Positions 24,081-31,199 of a stretch of DNA of 45,543 nucleotides are shown here, piece by piece. How positions within the stretch are numbered: position 1 is the first letter of the stretch; each line of letters opens with the position of its first letter. A program made the position numbers and the translations under genes. Under the pieces are notes generated by a model. That model saw only the letters and a program-made list of their open reading frames with translations. It searched no databases and was not told the origin of the DNA. The DNA is from Gammaproteobacteria bacterium (lineage in GTDB: Bacteria; Pseudomonadota; Gammaproteobacteria; Steroidobacterales; Rariloculaceae). The stretch lies in the NCBI GenBank assembly GCA_036381015.1, contig DASVDR010000048.1, positions 1 to 45,543 on the forward strand, written 5' to 3'.

Positions 24081-24719
24081 TCACTCTAGCGGCGGCACGC
24101 GGCGCCCTGCGGCCGCGATCGCCGCGGCTGCGGCGAGCTTGTGCTTGGCCTGCCAAGGCGGCCCGATCGATCGACCCATCGCACGCAGGAACGCATCGAC
24201 GTCGTCGCCGCCGAGCGCCGCCGCCGCATCGCGGAACACGCGCTCGCGGTCGTACCAGTGCACGGCCCAGCCGCGCGTCTCGGCGGCCTCCGCGAGGGCC
24301 TCGCGATACATGACGGTGTCTGCGACTGTCTGCGCGCGGTTGTCGGCGATCCGCTCCTCGATCGTCGGCGGAAGCTTCGGGCACACGCGGATCGCGATTC
24401 CGGCGATCGGCACGGGCACCGCCGCGGCGAGCGTATCGAGGCTCTCGCGAGCGCCGCGCGCGGCCGACGCGCGCACGCGCTCGACCAGCGCCACGGCGTC
24501 GGCGAGCGAGATCGGCCGCGCCCATGGGCTGTTCAGGTAGCGGCCCACCGCCCAAGACCCTTGGTGGTGGTGCGGGTGCGTCGGAAGACCGGGATCGGTG
24601 AGGTCGACGCGACGTCGATCGAGAAGCTCGCCACCGGTCGCGACCGTGACGAGCACGGCCGAGTTACCGTGCTCGGCGACACCCACGATCGCGGTTCGCT
24701 GCGTTCGTCCATTCCCCAC
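24081..24719 (-). CDS. Uncharacterised protein, possible RNase H-like fold
   Basis: About 212 residues from the GTG at 24719, preceded by GGGAG at the right spacing; an in-frame start at 24803 would add 28 residues. The N-terminal strand pattern (TAIVGVAEHGNSAVLVTVATGG) looks like the first hairpin of an RNase H-like fold. Conserved-looking blocks are HPHHHQGSWAVGRYL, IRVCPKLPPTIEERIADNRAQTVADTVMYREAL, VHWYDRERVF and IGPPWQAKHKLAAA. The His-rich stretch is notable. I recall similar unnamed proteins in several phyla, but no assigned function. It runs convergent to the ABC exporter. Confidence 0.7.
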   Translation of the reverse strand: MGNGRTQRTAIVGVAEHGNSAVLVTVATGGELLDRRRVDLTDPGLPTHPHHHQGSWAVGRYLNSPWARPISLADAVALVERVRASAARGARESLDTLAAAVPVPIAGIAIRVCPKLPPTIEERIADNRAQTVADTVMYREALAEAAETRGWAVHWYDRERVFRDAAAALGGDDVDAFLRAMGRSIGPPWQAKHKLAAAAAIAAAGRRVPPLE

Positions 24720-24885
24720 GTCGTTCTCCCGCAGCCCTTGCGCCTCTGCCTGCCGGCGAGCCGTATGGATGGTGTCACCGAGACGAGGACACCAGCCTGC
24801 CATCTCGCGCGTCGGCTCGAAAGCGGCCCGACGCGGATGGCGGGCGATGCCGTGCCCGTTAGGCGGGCGGGTCGCTTCCTTGGAA

Positions 24886-24946
24886 AAAATTCGAGAAGAA
24901 ATATGAAAAATATTCTCTAAATTATTGTGATAAAAACATTACGGCG
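24886..24946. other. AT-rich pocket
   Basis: About 60 bp with only about 20 percent G+C in DNA that is otherwise about two-thirds G+C. It contains AAATATGAAAAATATTCTC and an overlapping imperfect AT inverted repeat. No gene lies in it. It is probably the regulatory region of a neighbour or a bend/binding site. Confidence 0.5.
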
Positions 24947-25081
24947 CCGTACGAACCTCGTCGACGGCCTCACGCCCGCGCCGATCCCGATTGGGCGCGT
25001 CTCCGACACGTCTTTCACCGACCACGGCGGCCGGGGCCCCCGGTCAAGCGTGCCGAGCGCTGCGAGCACCGCCCCGAACGC

Positions 25082-25441
25082 TTACTCCTCGTCGTCCTGC
25101 GGCGCTTCGCCTTCCGGCGGCGACGCCCGCTCGAACGTGCGGAACCAGCACTGCTCGCCATCGACGAGGATCGAGCCGTAGCGGTCCAAGCTGCCGTTCG
25201 GCTCCGTCACGAACGCGATCGCCGTCGCGAACCGAAGGGCGGGGCACGGGGACCAGAACGTCGCGCGGTACCAGTCACGATTCGCGCTTTGGACGTAGAG
25301 CGCCTCGGCGCCGTCGGCTTGCCAGTCGCGGATGTTGCCGATGTCCGCGAAATGGATCACCGCGCGCCCTTCCTGCGCGAGCAGCCCGCCGGCCGCGAGC
25401 GCGAGCGTGACTCCGCCGGCAAGCGATATCGCCCGCTTCAT
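25082..25441 (-). CDS. DUF6491-like secreted protein
   Basis: 119 residues from ATG 25441, preceded by a perfect GGAGGTGA Shine-Dalgarno at a 2-nt gap; a GTG at 25447 adds only two residues. It has a signal peptide (ISLAGGVTLALAAGGLLAQ) and a small beta-rich domain, with GNIRDWQADGAEALYVQSANRDWYRATFW, PCPALRFATAIAFVTEPNG and GEQCWFRTFERA. The arrangement (IRDWQ, a Pro-Cys, then a second Cys before the C-terminus) resembles DUF6491 proteins of gammaproteobacteria. The two cysteines probably form a disulfide in the periplasm. The C-terminus is very acidic. Function is unknown. Confidence 0.65.
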   Translation of the reverse strand: MKRAISLAGGVTLALAAGGLLAQEGRAVIHFADIGNIRDWQADGAEALYVQSANRDWYRATFWSPCPALRFATAIAFVTEPNGSLDRYGSILVDGEQCWFRTFERASPPEGEAPQDDEE

Positions 25442-25522
25442 GGTCACCTCCGCGAGATGAGCACCATGGGGTCATCGTCGCGCGCGCCGGTACCGGCATC
25501 AAGCGGCGCAGTTACGGAGTCG

Positions 25523-25593
25523 TGTCGCACCGAATGCACGAAATGCAATCGAGCCGGTACCGGGCACCGAACGCACGGAATGCACGTCCGGCA
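25523..25593 (-). repeat. Dispersed intergenic repeat, copy B
   Basis: Inverted copy of the repeat at 714-788. Read on the minus strand it has the same first half (31 bases with three mismatches) and the same distal TGCATTCGGTGC. It sits 75 bp upstream of the 2OG-Fe(II) oxygenase start, as copy A sits just upstream of alkB. Confidence 0.6.
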
Positions 25594-25667
25594 CTCCGCC
25601 GAACGCGCGCGCCCCGGTGCTATGCTTACGCGCGAAAGCTTGAGGGCAGTCGAGAGAGCGGCGTTCG

Positions 25668-26276
25668 ATGAATCTGATCGATCTGTTCCCGAGGACGATC
25701 GGGGCCGCCACGCTGCAGACGCTCACGCCGGAGCTGATCCGCCGCGCGATCGACCTCGTCGAGGCGGCGGAGAAGGTCGACCTCGGCTCGGACGGCGCCT
25801 ATACCGTCGACCAGAACCTGCTCGACCATGAGCTTTTCACCGACGTCAAGCGCGAGATCATCGGGCTCTGCAAGGAGTTCAGCGCGAGCTACTCGCACGT
25901 GGTCGAGGACATCGCGATCAGCAACTCGTGGGGCAACGTGCTCGCTTACGGTCAGTCGATCCGCAATCACAGGCACAACAACAGCTACATCAGCGGCTCT
26001 TTCTACCTGACCGGCGGCTCGAGCCTGAACATCACGAACTCGGAGTTCCACGACCTTTTCGGCTTCATGCCCAAGGTGAAGCCCGGCAACTACCGCTCGT
26101 GGGAATCGTTCTGCATCAAGCCCGAGCCCGGCGGTATCGTCTTGTTCCCGTCGGGCCTCTATCACAACGTTTCGCCGTCGCGCGACGCGGGCAAGCGCTA
26201 TTCGATCGCCTTCAACGCGGTGCCGGTCGGGCCGATCGGCCGGCCGACGAGTCAGCTCGACATCAGGGTGCGCTGA
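25668..26276 (+). CDS. 2OG-Fe(II) oxygenase family protein (putative)
   Basis: 202 residues, a single double-stranded beta-helix domain. The family pattern is SWGNVLAYGQSIRNHRHNNSYISGSFYLTGG (His ligand in the HRHNN region), ending with SGLYHNVSPSRDAGKRYSIAFN (distal iron His and the Arg that binds 2-oxoglutarate). This matches the putative 2OG-Fe(II) oxygenase group PF13759, in which substrates are mostly unknown. GAGAG precedes the start. It is convergent with hemW, 8 bp apart. It is the second 2OG oxygenase in the window preceded by the same dispersed repeat. Confidence 0.82.
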   Translation: MNLIDLFPRTIGAATLQTLTPELIRRAIDLVEAAEKVDLGSDGAYTVDQNLLDHELFTDVKREIIGLCKEFSASYSHVVEDIAISNSWGNVLAYGQSIRNHRHNNSYISGSFYLTGGSSLNITNSEFHDLFGFMPKVKPGNYRSWESFCIKPEPGGIVLFPSGLYHNVSPSRDAGKRYSIAFNAVPVGPIGRPTSQLDIRVR

Positions 26277-26284
26277 CCGCGCTC

Positions 26285-27433
26285 TCAAAAAAGCGCGAGC
26301 ACGCGATTGAGCACCGCGAGCCCCGCGGCGGTGGCCTCGAGTCGGCTGCTGTCCGCGACCAACCAGCCGCGTCGCACCGCCTCCGCGCGGGCGGGCTCGA
26401 TCTCGCGAGCGCTCCGGCCCGTGCGGGTCTCGAAGCGCGCGACGTCGACGCCGCCGACCAGGCGCAGCGCGTTCATCATGAATTCGAGCACGAGCTGCCG
26501 CGGTGCTTCGACCCGCTCCGTCGAGACCGCGGCGGCGGTGCCCGCCGTCTCGATGTACGTGCGCGGATTGCGCGTCTTCGCGCGCCGCTCGACGGCGCCT
26601 TCGGCCGGCAGCGTGAGCTTGCCGTGCGCGCCGGCGCCGATGCCGAGATAGTCGTCGAAGCGCCAATACGCGAGATTGTGCGCGCATCGAAAGCCGGGAC
26701 GCGCATGCGCCGAAATCTCGTAGCGCTCGTAGCCTCGGCGGGCGAGGAACGCACGTCCCCGCTCCTCGATCGCGACGACGGCGTCCTCGTCCGGAAGACG
26801 GGGCGGGTGCCGGTAGAACGCCGTGCCGGGCTCGATCGAGAGCTGGTACCAGGAAAGATGCGCGGGCTCGAGATCGACCGCCGCCTCGAGGTCCGCGAGC
26901 GCCGCGGCCGGGTCGTCGCCGGGAAGCCCGTACATCAGGTCGAGGTTCACGTTGTCGAAGCCGGCGGCGCGCGCCGCTCGTGCGGCCCGGATCGCTTCGG
27001 CGCCGCCGTGCACCCGTCCGAGCGCGCGAAGCTGCGGGTCCCGGAAGCTCTGCACCCCGATCGAGAGCCGGTTCACGCCCGCCTCGCGAAACGCCGCGAA
27101 GCGTTCGGCGTCCGCCGCGCCGGGATTGGCCTCGAGCGTGATCTCGGCGCCCGGCGCAACGTCGATGCGCGCCCGCACTTCGCGCAGCAGCCGCGCGATG
27201 GCACGGCTGGAGAACAGGCTCGGGGTGCCGCCGCCGATGAAGATGCTCTCGATCGGCCGATCGGCCGCGAGCGGGAGCTCCGCGTCGAGATCGCGCAGCA
27301 GCGCGTCGACGTAGGCCTCCTCCGGAACGTCCGTCGGCGCGCGATAGGAGTTGAAGTCGCAATACGGGCACTTGCGCACGCACCAGGGCAAGTGGACGTA
27401 GAGCGACAGCGGCGGCAGCGAGTCGTATGGCAT
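26285..27433 (-). CDS. hemW: HemW radical SAM haem chaperone
   Basis: 382 residues, normal for HemW. The radical SAM [4Fe-4S] motif is WCVRKCPYCDFNS (CxxxCxxC, residues about 17-24). SAM-binding segments include IFIGGGTPSLFS, EITLEANPG and NRLSIGVQSF, with a HemW C-terminal helical domain (LEFMMNALRLVGGVD). HemW proteins resemble oxygen-independent coproporphyrinogen III oxidase (HemN) but bind and deliver haem and lack the oxidase activity; the shorter length and the CxxxCxxC followed by Asp-Phe suggest HemW. Its position next to a haem/tetrapyrrole-like operon is notable. Confidence 0.93.
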   Translation of the reverse strand: MPYDSLPPLSLYVHLPWCVRKCPYCDFNSYRAPTDVPEEAYVDALLRDLDAELPLAADRPIESIFIGGGTPSLFSSRAIARLLREVRARIDVAPGAEITLEANPGAADAERFAAFREAGVNRLSIGVQSFRDPQLRALGRVHGGAEAIRAARAARAAGFDNVNLDLMYGLPGDDPAAALADLEAAVDLEPAHLSWYQLSIEPGTAFYRHPPRLPDEDAVVAIEERGRAFLARRGYERYEISAHARPGFRCAHNLAYWRFDDYLGIGAGAHGKLTLPAEGAVERRAKTRNPRTYIETAGTAAAVSTERVEAPRQLVLEFMMNALRLVGGVDVARFETRTGRSAREIEPARAEAVRRGWLVADSSRLEATAAGLAVLNRVLALF

Positions 27434-27512
27434 CGGGACGGCGCGCTCGACGAGGGCGGCCGATTTTACCGAATCGGCCCCGGGGCGGGCGGCCCGGGGG
27501 CGACGACGCCGT

Positions 27513-27523
27513 TTAACCGTTAA
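27513..27523. promoter_or_regulatory. Palindrome upstream of the receptor operon
   Basis: TTAAC-C-GTTAA, a perfect 5+5 palindrome in a locally AT-rich stretch between the divergent hemW and receptor genes. It could be an operator. It does not match the Fur consensus, and no cobalamin riboswitch box is present in the interval. Confidence 0.35.
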
Positions 27524-27552
27524 TCCAACGCCCGCCCCAACAGTAATTAACC

Positions 27553-27581
27553 TTCGTAAAAGCCTTGGTCGGCGCTAGGAT
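27553..27581 (+). promoter_or_regulatory. Candidate sigma-70 promoter of the receptor/chelatase operon
   Basis: TTCGTA (27553-27558), 17-bp spacer, TAGGAT (27576-27581), about 50 bp before the ATG at 27634. It is the only plausible promoter before the six-gene operon. Confidence 0.35.
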
Positions 27582-27633
27582 CGCGCACCTGCAGCCGGCG
27601 GCCCACCGCCGCCGCGCACAGGCGAAGGACCTT

Positions 27634-29634
27634 ATGGAACTCATCGACTTCATGAAACTCATCGATTCCGACACCCCTCGCGCTCTTCCCCGGCCCGCGC
27701 CTGCGCCGGTTCCGCCGATTTCCGCGCTCCGCCGGGCGGAGCCTCGTGGGCCGGCAGGGCCGGGCGCGGCGCTGCTCCGGGCCGCGGTCGCCGCGGGCTT
27801 GCTCGGGCCCGGGACGCTGCTCGCGCAGGCTCCGGAGCCGCCGGACGATATCGACGAGGTCGTCGTGACCTCGAGCCGGATTCCGACGCCGTTGCGGCAG
27901 ATCGGGACCGCGGTGTCGGTGATCGATGCCGACGAGATACGCATTCGCGGCTATCACTCGATGGCCGACGTGCTGCGCACGCAGCCGGGCATCGGCGTCA
28001 GCAACACCGGCGGGCCGGGAAAAACCACGTCCCTGCGGATCCGGGGAGAGGAAGGCTACCGGACGCTGGTCATGATCGACGGGGTCGACGTGTCCGATCC
28101 GACCGGCACGCAGGTCGGCCCGAGCTTCGACAACCTGCTGACGACGAGCGACATCGAGCGCGTCGAGATCCTCCGCGGGCCGCAGGGCTTCGTTTACGGT
28201 GCGGACGCCGGCGGCGTCGTCAACATCTTGACCCGCAGAGGCGAAGGGCCGCCGGCAGGGCAGGTCGCCGTCGAGCTCGGCGACTTCGACACGCGCCGGA
28301 CCGAGGCGAGCGTGTCGGGCGGCGGCGGCTCCGCCGACTACTTCCTCTCCATGACGGATCTCGACTCCGACGGCTTCAACACGAAGGCATCCGATACGGT
28401 GCTCGCCGACGACGACGGCTACGAGAACACGACGCTGCACGGCAAGATCGGGTGGACGCCGACCGAAGCGCTGCGGCTGCAGCTCGTCGGGCGCGACATC
28501 GACGCCGCCACCGAGTTCGATACCTGCGGATTTCCGACGACGGCCGATTGCATCGGCCGCACGGATCAAACCACGTTCCGCCTCTCCGGCGACTATCAGG
28601 CGGGCGCCTTCACGCACCTCGTCGCGTACTCGGGCACGGAGGTCGACCGCGACAATCTCGCGGCCGGCGTCATCTCGTTCGCTACCGAGGGCGAGCTCGA
28701 CCGTGCCGAGTACACCGGAAGCTTCCGGCCCTCCGAGAGCACGACCCTCGTCTACGGCCTCGACCTCGAGCACGAGGACGTCGTCGCGAGCGACGGCAGC
28801 GAGCTCGATCAGCGCCAGACCGGCTACTATTTCGAGTATCAGAAGGCGATCGACGACCGGGTCTTCGTCACCGCGGGCGCCCGGCACGACGACAACGACG
28901 ACTTCGGGACGCACACGAGCGTGCGCGCCACGGCCGCCTACGTGACGGACGTCGGCCCCGGCGCGCTGAAGTACCGGGCGAGCTACGGCACCGGTTTCCG
29001 GGCGCCTAGCCCGTCCGAGCTCGCGTACAATGCCGGGCCTTTCGCGTTACCGCCGGCGGCCGGCCTATCGCTCCAAGAGGAGTCGAGCAAGGGCTTCGAC
29101 ATCGGCGTCGAGTACACGACGGACAGCGGGCTTTACCTCGAGGCGACGTGGTTCGATCAGCGCATCGAGGACGAAATCTTCTTCGACCTCGCGGGCTTCT
29201 CCGGCTACCTGCAATCGCTCGGGACGAGCCGGTCGCAGGGGCTCGAGCTCGCCGCCGAGGTGCCGATCGGTATGCGCTGGCAGCTGCTCGCGAACTTCAC
29301 CTACAACGATACGGAGGATGCCGACGGCGAGCAGCGGGTTCGCCGGCCCGAGAGGCTCGCGAACCTCGGCGCGCGCTTCTCGTCGCCGGACGAGCGATTC
29401 CGCTTCATCGCCAATTACCGCATGTCGCGCGACGCGGTCGACGAGCTGTTCGGCATCGGCCGCGTTCCGCTCGACGACTACGAGGTGCTCGATCTGAGCG
29501 CCGCGTATACGATCGGCGAGCGGATCGACGTGTACGCGCGCTTGCAGAACGTCACCGACGAGGAGTACCAGGAGGTTACCGGCTTCAACACGCCGGGGTC
29601 TTCGGGCTCCGCCGGCGTGCGAGTCAGGTTCTAG
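27634..29634 (+). CDS. TonB-dependent outer-membrane receptor (HmuR/BtuB-like)
   Basis: 666 residues from ATG 27634; an ATG at 27652 is also possible. The N-region before the hydrophobic signal core (LLRAAVAAGLLGPGTLLAQ) is unusually long, about 45 residues. A TonB-box-like DEVVVTSSR follows. The plug domain has ADVLRTQPGIGVSN, LRIRGEEGYRTLVMIDGVDVSD and ILRGPQGFVYGADAGGVVNILTR; a 22-strand barrel ends with Phe (GVRVRF). FRAP (455-458), seen in haem receptors, is present, but the NPNL box is not. This is the first gene of the operon and the HmuR position. The substrate (haem, cobalamin or another tetrapyrrole) is not fixed by sequence. Confidence 0.88.
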   Translation: MELIDFMKLIDSDTPRALPRPAPAPVPPISALRRAEPRGPAGPGAALLRAAVAAGLLGPGTLLAQAPEPPDDIDEVVVTSSRIPTPLRQIGTAVSVIDADEIRIRGYHSMADVLRTQPGIGVSNTGGPGKTTSLRIRGEEGYRTLVMIDGVDVSDPTGTQVGPSFDNLLTTSDIERVEILRGPQGFVYGADAGGVVNILTRRGEGPPAGQVAVELGDFDTRRTEASVSGGGGSADYFLSMTDLDSDGFNTKASDTVLADDDGYENTTLHGKIGWTPTEALRLQLVGRDIDAATEFDTCGFPTTADCIGRTDQTTFRLSGDYQAGAFTHLVAYSGTEVDRDNLAAGVISFATEGELDRAEYTGSFRPSESTTLVYGLDLEHEDVVASDGSELDQRQTGYYFEYQKAIDDRVFVTAGARHDDNDDFGTHTSVRATAAYVTDVGPGALKYRASYGTGFRAPSPSELAYNAGPFALPPAAGLSLQEESSKGFDIGVEYTTDSGLYLEATWFDQRIEDEIFFDLAGFSGYLQSLGTSRSQGLELAAEVPIGMRWQLLANFTYNDTEDADGEQRVRRPERLANLGARFSSPDERFRFIANYRMSRDAVDELFGIGRVPLDDYEVLDLSAAYTIGERIDVYARLQNVTDEEYQEVTGFNTPGSSGSAGVRVRF

Positions 29635-29640
29635 TCCGTT

Positions 29641-30222
29641 TTGCAGTTTCTCGTACCGGGCATTCTTTGCGCTCTCGGCGCCGCCGCGCTCGCGAGCCTG
29701 GTGCCGCATCATCCGAGCCGCTACGTGCTGCTCGGCGGCGGCTTCATCGCCGCCGCGGCGCTGCTCGGGCCGGACCGAGTGCCGGGCGCCGGCTGGATCG
29801 GCACGGCGATTGCGATCGTCGCGCTCGCGGCGCTCATCCGGCCGTCGTGGTCCGTCGCGCTCGTCGCCGCCGGGGGCGCGTGCGCGGGCCTGTGGGCGAG
29901 CGTGCTCCGCGCGCAAGGCCTGCCGCTCGCTGCGGCGCTCCTCGTGGCGGCGCTGCCGCCCCTCGTCGCCGCGTTCCTCGCGGCCCGGAGGCCGCAGTTC
30001 GCGCCGCCGAGCCTGCGTGACGAAGCCCTCGCACTGATCGCGGTGCTCGGCCTCTGCGTCGCCGCGGCCGGGCCGATCCTCACCGGCTGGCAGTCCGCGG
30101 CGGCGCTGAAGGCCGTGCCGCTCGAAGCCGGCGCCGGCGGCCGCGCCGCCGCGCCGGTGCTACTCTTGGCCGCTGCATTCTTGTTCTTAGGAGGGGTCTA
30201 CTCGCTATGGAAGCGCAGATGA
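29641..30222 (+). CDS. Small polytopic membrane protein (HmuT position)
   Basis: 193 residues from a TTG, 6 bp after the receptor stop. It is almost entirely hydrophobic: about six to seven membrane helices rich in Ala, Leu and Gly (for example LCALGAAALASLV, LLGGGFIAAAALLG, LLVAALPPLVAAFLAA, VLLLAAAFLFLGGVYSLW), with positive ends at RRPQ and KRR. It overlaps the next gene by 16 bp. I do not recognise a family by motif. The equivalent place in Bacteroidetes hmu operons holds the membrane protein HmuT, and similar proteins sit beside CobN-like genes elsewhere. The function is unknown; it may be a permease or an anchor for the motor complex. Confidence 0.6.
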   Translation: MQFLVPGILCALGAAALASLVPHHPSRYVLLGGGFIAAAALLGPDRVPGAGWIGTAIAIVALAALIRPSWSVALVAAGGACAGLWASVLRAQGLPLAAALLVAALPPLVAAFLAARRPQFAPPSLRDEALALIAVLGLCVAAAGPILTGWQSAAALKAVPLEAGAGGRAAAPVLLLAAAFLFLGGVYSLWKRR

Positions 30223-30842
30223 GCTTGCTCGGCCTGCTCGAGAACGGCCTGTTCGCGCTGGGGCAGGTGCTTCGCTTTCCCGTCATGGCGATGTTGTGGG
30301 TGTGCGTTGCCGCGGCGCTGTTCATGGCCGGCTCGACGCTCGTCGACTTTCTCGCGCGCCGCCGCGACCGCAGGGGGTTCGACGTGGAATCCTGGCTCAA
30401 CGCAGGGGACGTGCTCGGCGCCGGCGAGGATCGCCGCCGCGCGCTGCCGCCGTCGCTGCGGCGCCTGCTCGTCGCGATTCAGCAGGGCTTGTCCGACTCC
30501 CGCCTCGAGAACGGCGGTCTCGAGCACCTCGTCCTCGAGCAGGAGGAGCGCGTGCGGGCGTCGCTCAGCGGCTCCAGGATGCTGGTCAAGGTCGGGCCGA
30601 GCCTCGGCCTCATCGGCACGCTGATCCCGATGGGCACGGCGCTCGCGGCGCTTGCGTCCGGAAATCTCCAGGCGATGGCCGGCCAAATGGTCGTGGCGTT
30701 CACGACGACGATCATCGGGCTCGCCTGCGGCACGATCGCCTACGTGATCCTGATGCTGCGGACGAACTGGATGAACGAGGCCATCCGGGAGCAGCGCTTC
30801 CTCGCGGAGCGAGCGGCGGCCGAGCTGGCGGCGAGGGCGTAG
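30207..30842 (+). CDS. MotA/TolQ/ExbB-family proton-channel protein (HmuU-like)
   Basis: 211 residues. A first helix (about 25-50, FPVMAMLWVCVAAALFMAGSTLV), a long cytoplasmic helical segment, then two helices (about 125-145 and 160-190) with the family core VGPSLGLIGTLIPMGTALAALASG and MAGQMVVAFTTTIIGLACGTIAYVIL. The layout matches ExbB/TolQ/MotA. The partner DUF2149 gene begins 3 bp later with an ExbD-like Asp. There is no tonB gene here, so the pair probably powers something specific to this operon. It overlaps the upstream gene by 16 bp. Confidence 0.9.
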   Translation: MEAQMSLLGLLENGLFALGQVLRFPVMAMLWVCVAAALFMAGSTLVDFLARRRDRRGFDVESWLNAGDVLGAGEDRRRALPPSLRRLLVAIQQGLSDSRLENGGLEHLVLEQEERVRASLSGSRMLVKVGPSLGLIGTLIPMGTALAALASGNLQAMAGQMVVAFTTTIIGLACGTIAYVILMLRTNWMNEAIREQRFLAERAAAELAARA

Positions 30843-30845
30843 GAC

Positions 30846-31193
30846 ATGGCGCGTTTTCTCGAAATGCCGCGGCCGGAGGAGCCCGAGGAGGATCCGCTCG
30901 CGGGCGTGGCGAATCTCTTCGATGTGTCGGTCGTCTTCATCGTCGGCCTCATGATCAGCCTCTTTTCCGTCTACCGGATGAACGACCTGATGAATCCGGA
31001 GACGGAGGTCACGATGGTCATGACGAACGCGCAGGGCCAAAGCGAGATCGTCGTGAAGAAGGGCACCGAGATCGAGGCGTACGAGATGACCGGCGAGAAG
31101 CTCTCCGGGAACGGCGAGCGGCTCGGCACGGCTTACCGGCTCGCGAACGGGCAGATCATCTACGTGCCCGACGACGCGGCCCCCGAGGAGTGA
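30846..31193 (+). CDS. DUF2149 protein, ExbD-like partner of the proton channel (HmuV-like)
   Basis: 115 residues: a short acidic cytoplasmic N-terminus, one membrane helix (about 22-42, ANLFDVSVVFIVGLMISLF), then a periplasmic domain of about 70 residues. Asp26 lies at the cytoplasmic side of the helix in an FDVSVVF context, like the essential Asp of ExbD and TolR (FIDVMLVLL). This Asp would carry protons in the motor. The periplasmic domain (TEVTMVMTNAQGQSEIVVKKGTEI and YRLANGQIIYVPDD) could contact the chelatase or receptor. DUF2149 is found beside CobN-like genes in several lineages, including some without an outer membrane (from memory). Confidence 0.85.
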   Translation: MARFLEMPRPEEPEEDPLAGVANLFDVSVVFIVGLMISLFSVYRMNDLMNPETEVTMVMTNAQGQSEIVVKKGTEIEAYEMTGEKLSGNGERLGTAYRLANGQIIYVPDDAAPEE

Positions 31194-31199
31194 TTCTCG

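Noticed and set aside
27441-27633. Cobalamin riboswitch or Fur box before the BtuB-like receptor
   Set aside because: No B12 box or typical stem pattern was found, and the palindrome TTAAC-C-GTTAA does not match Fur. So neither control is supported.
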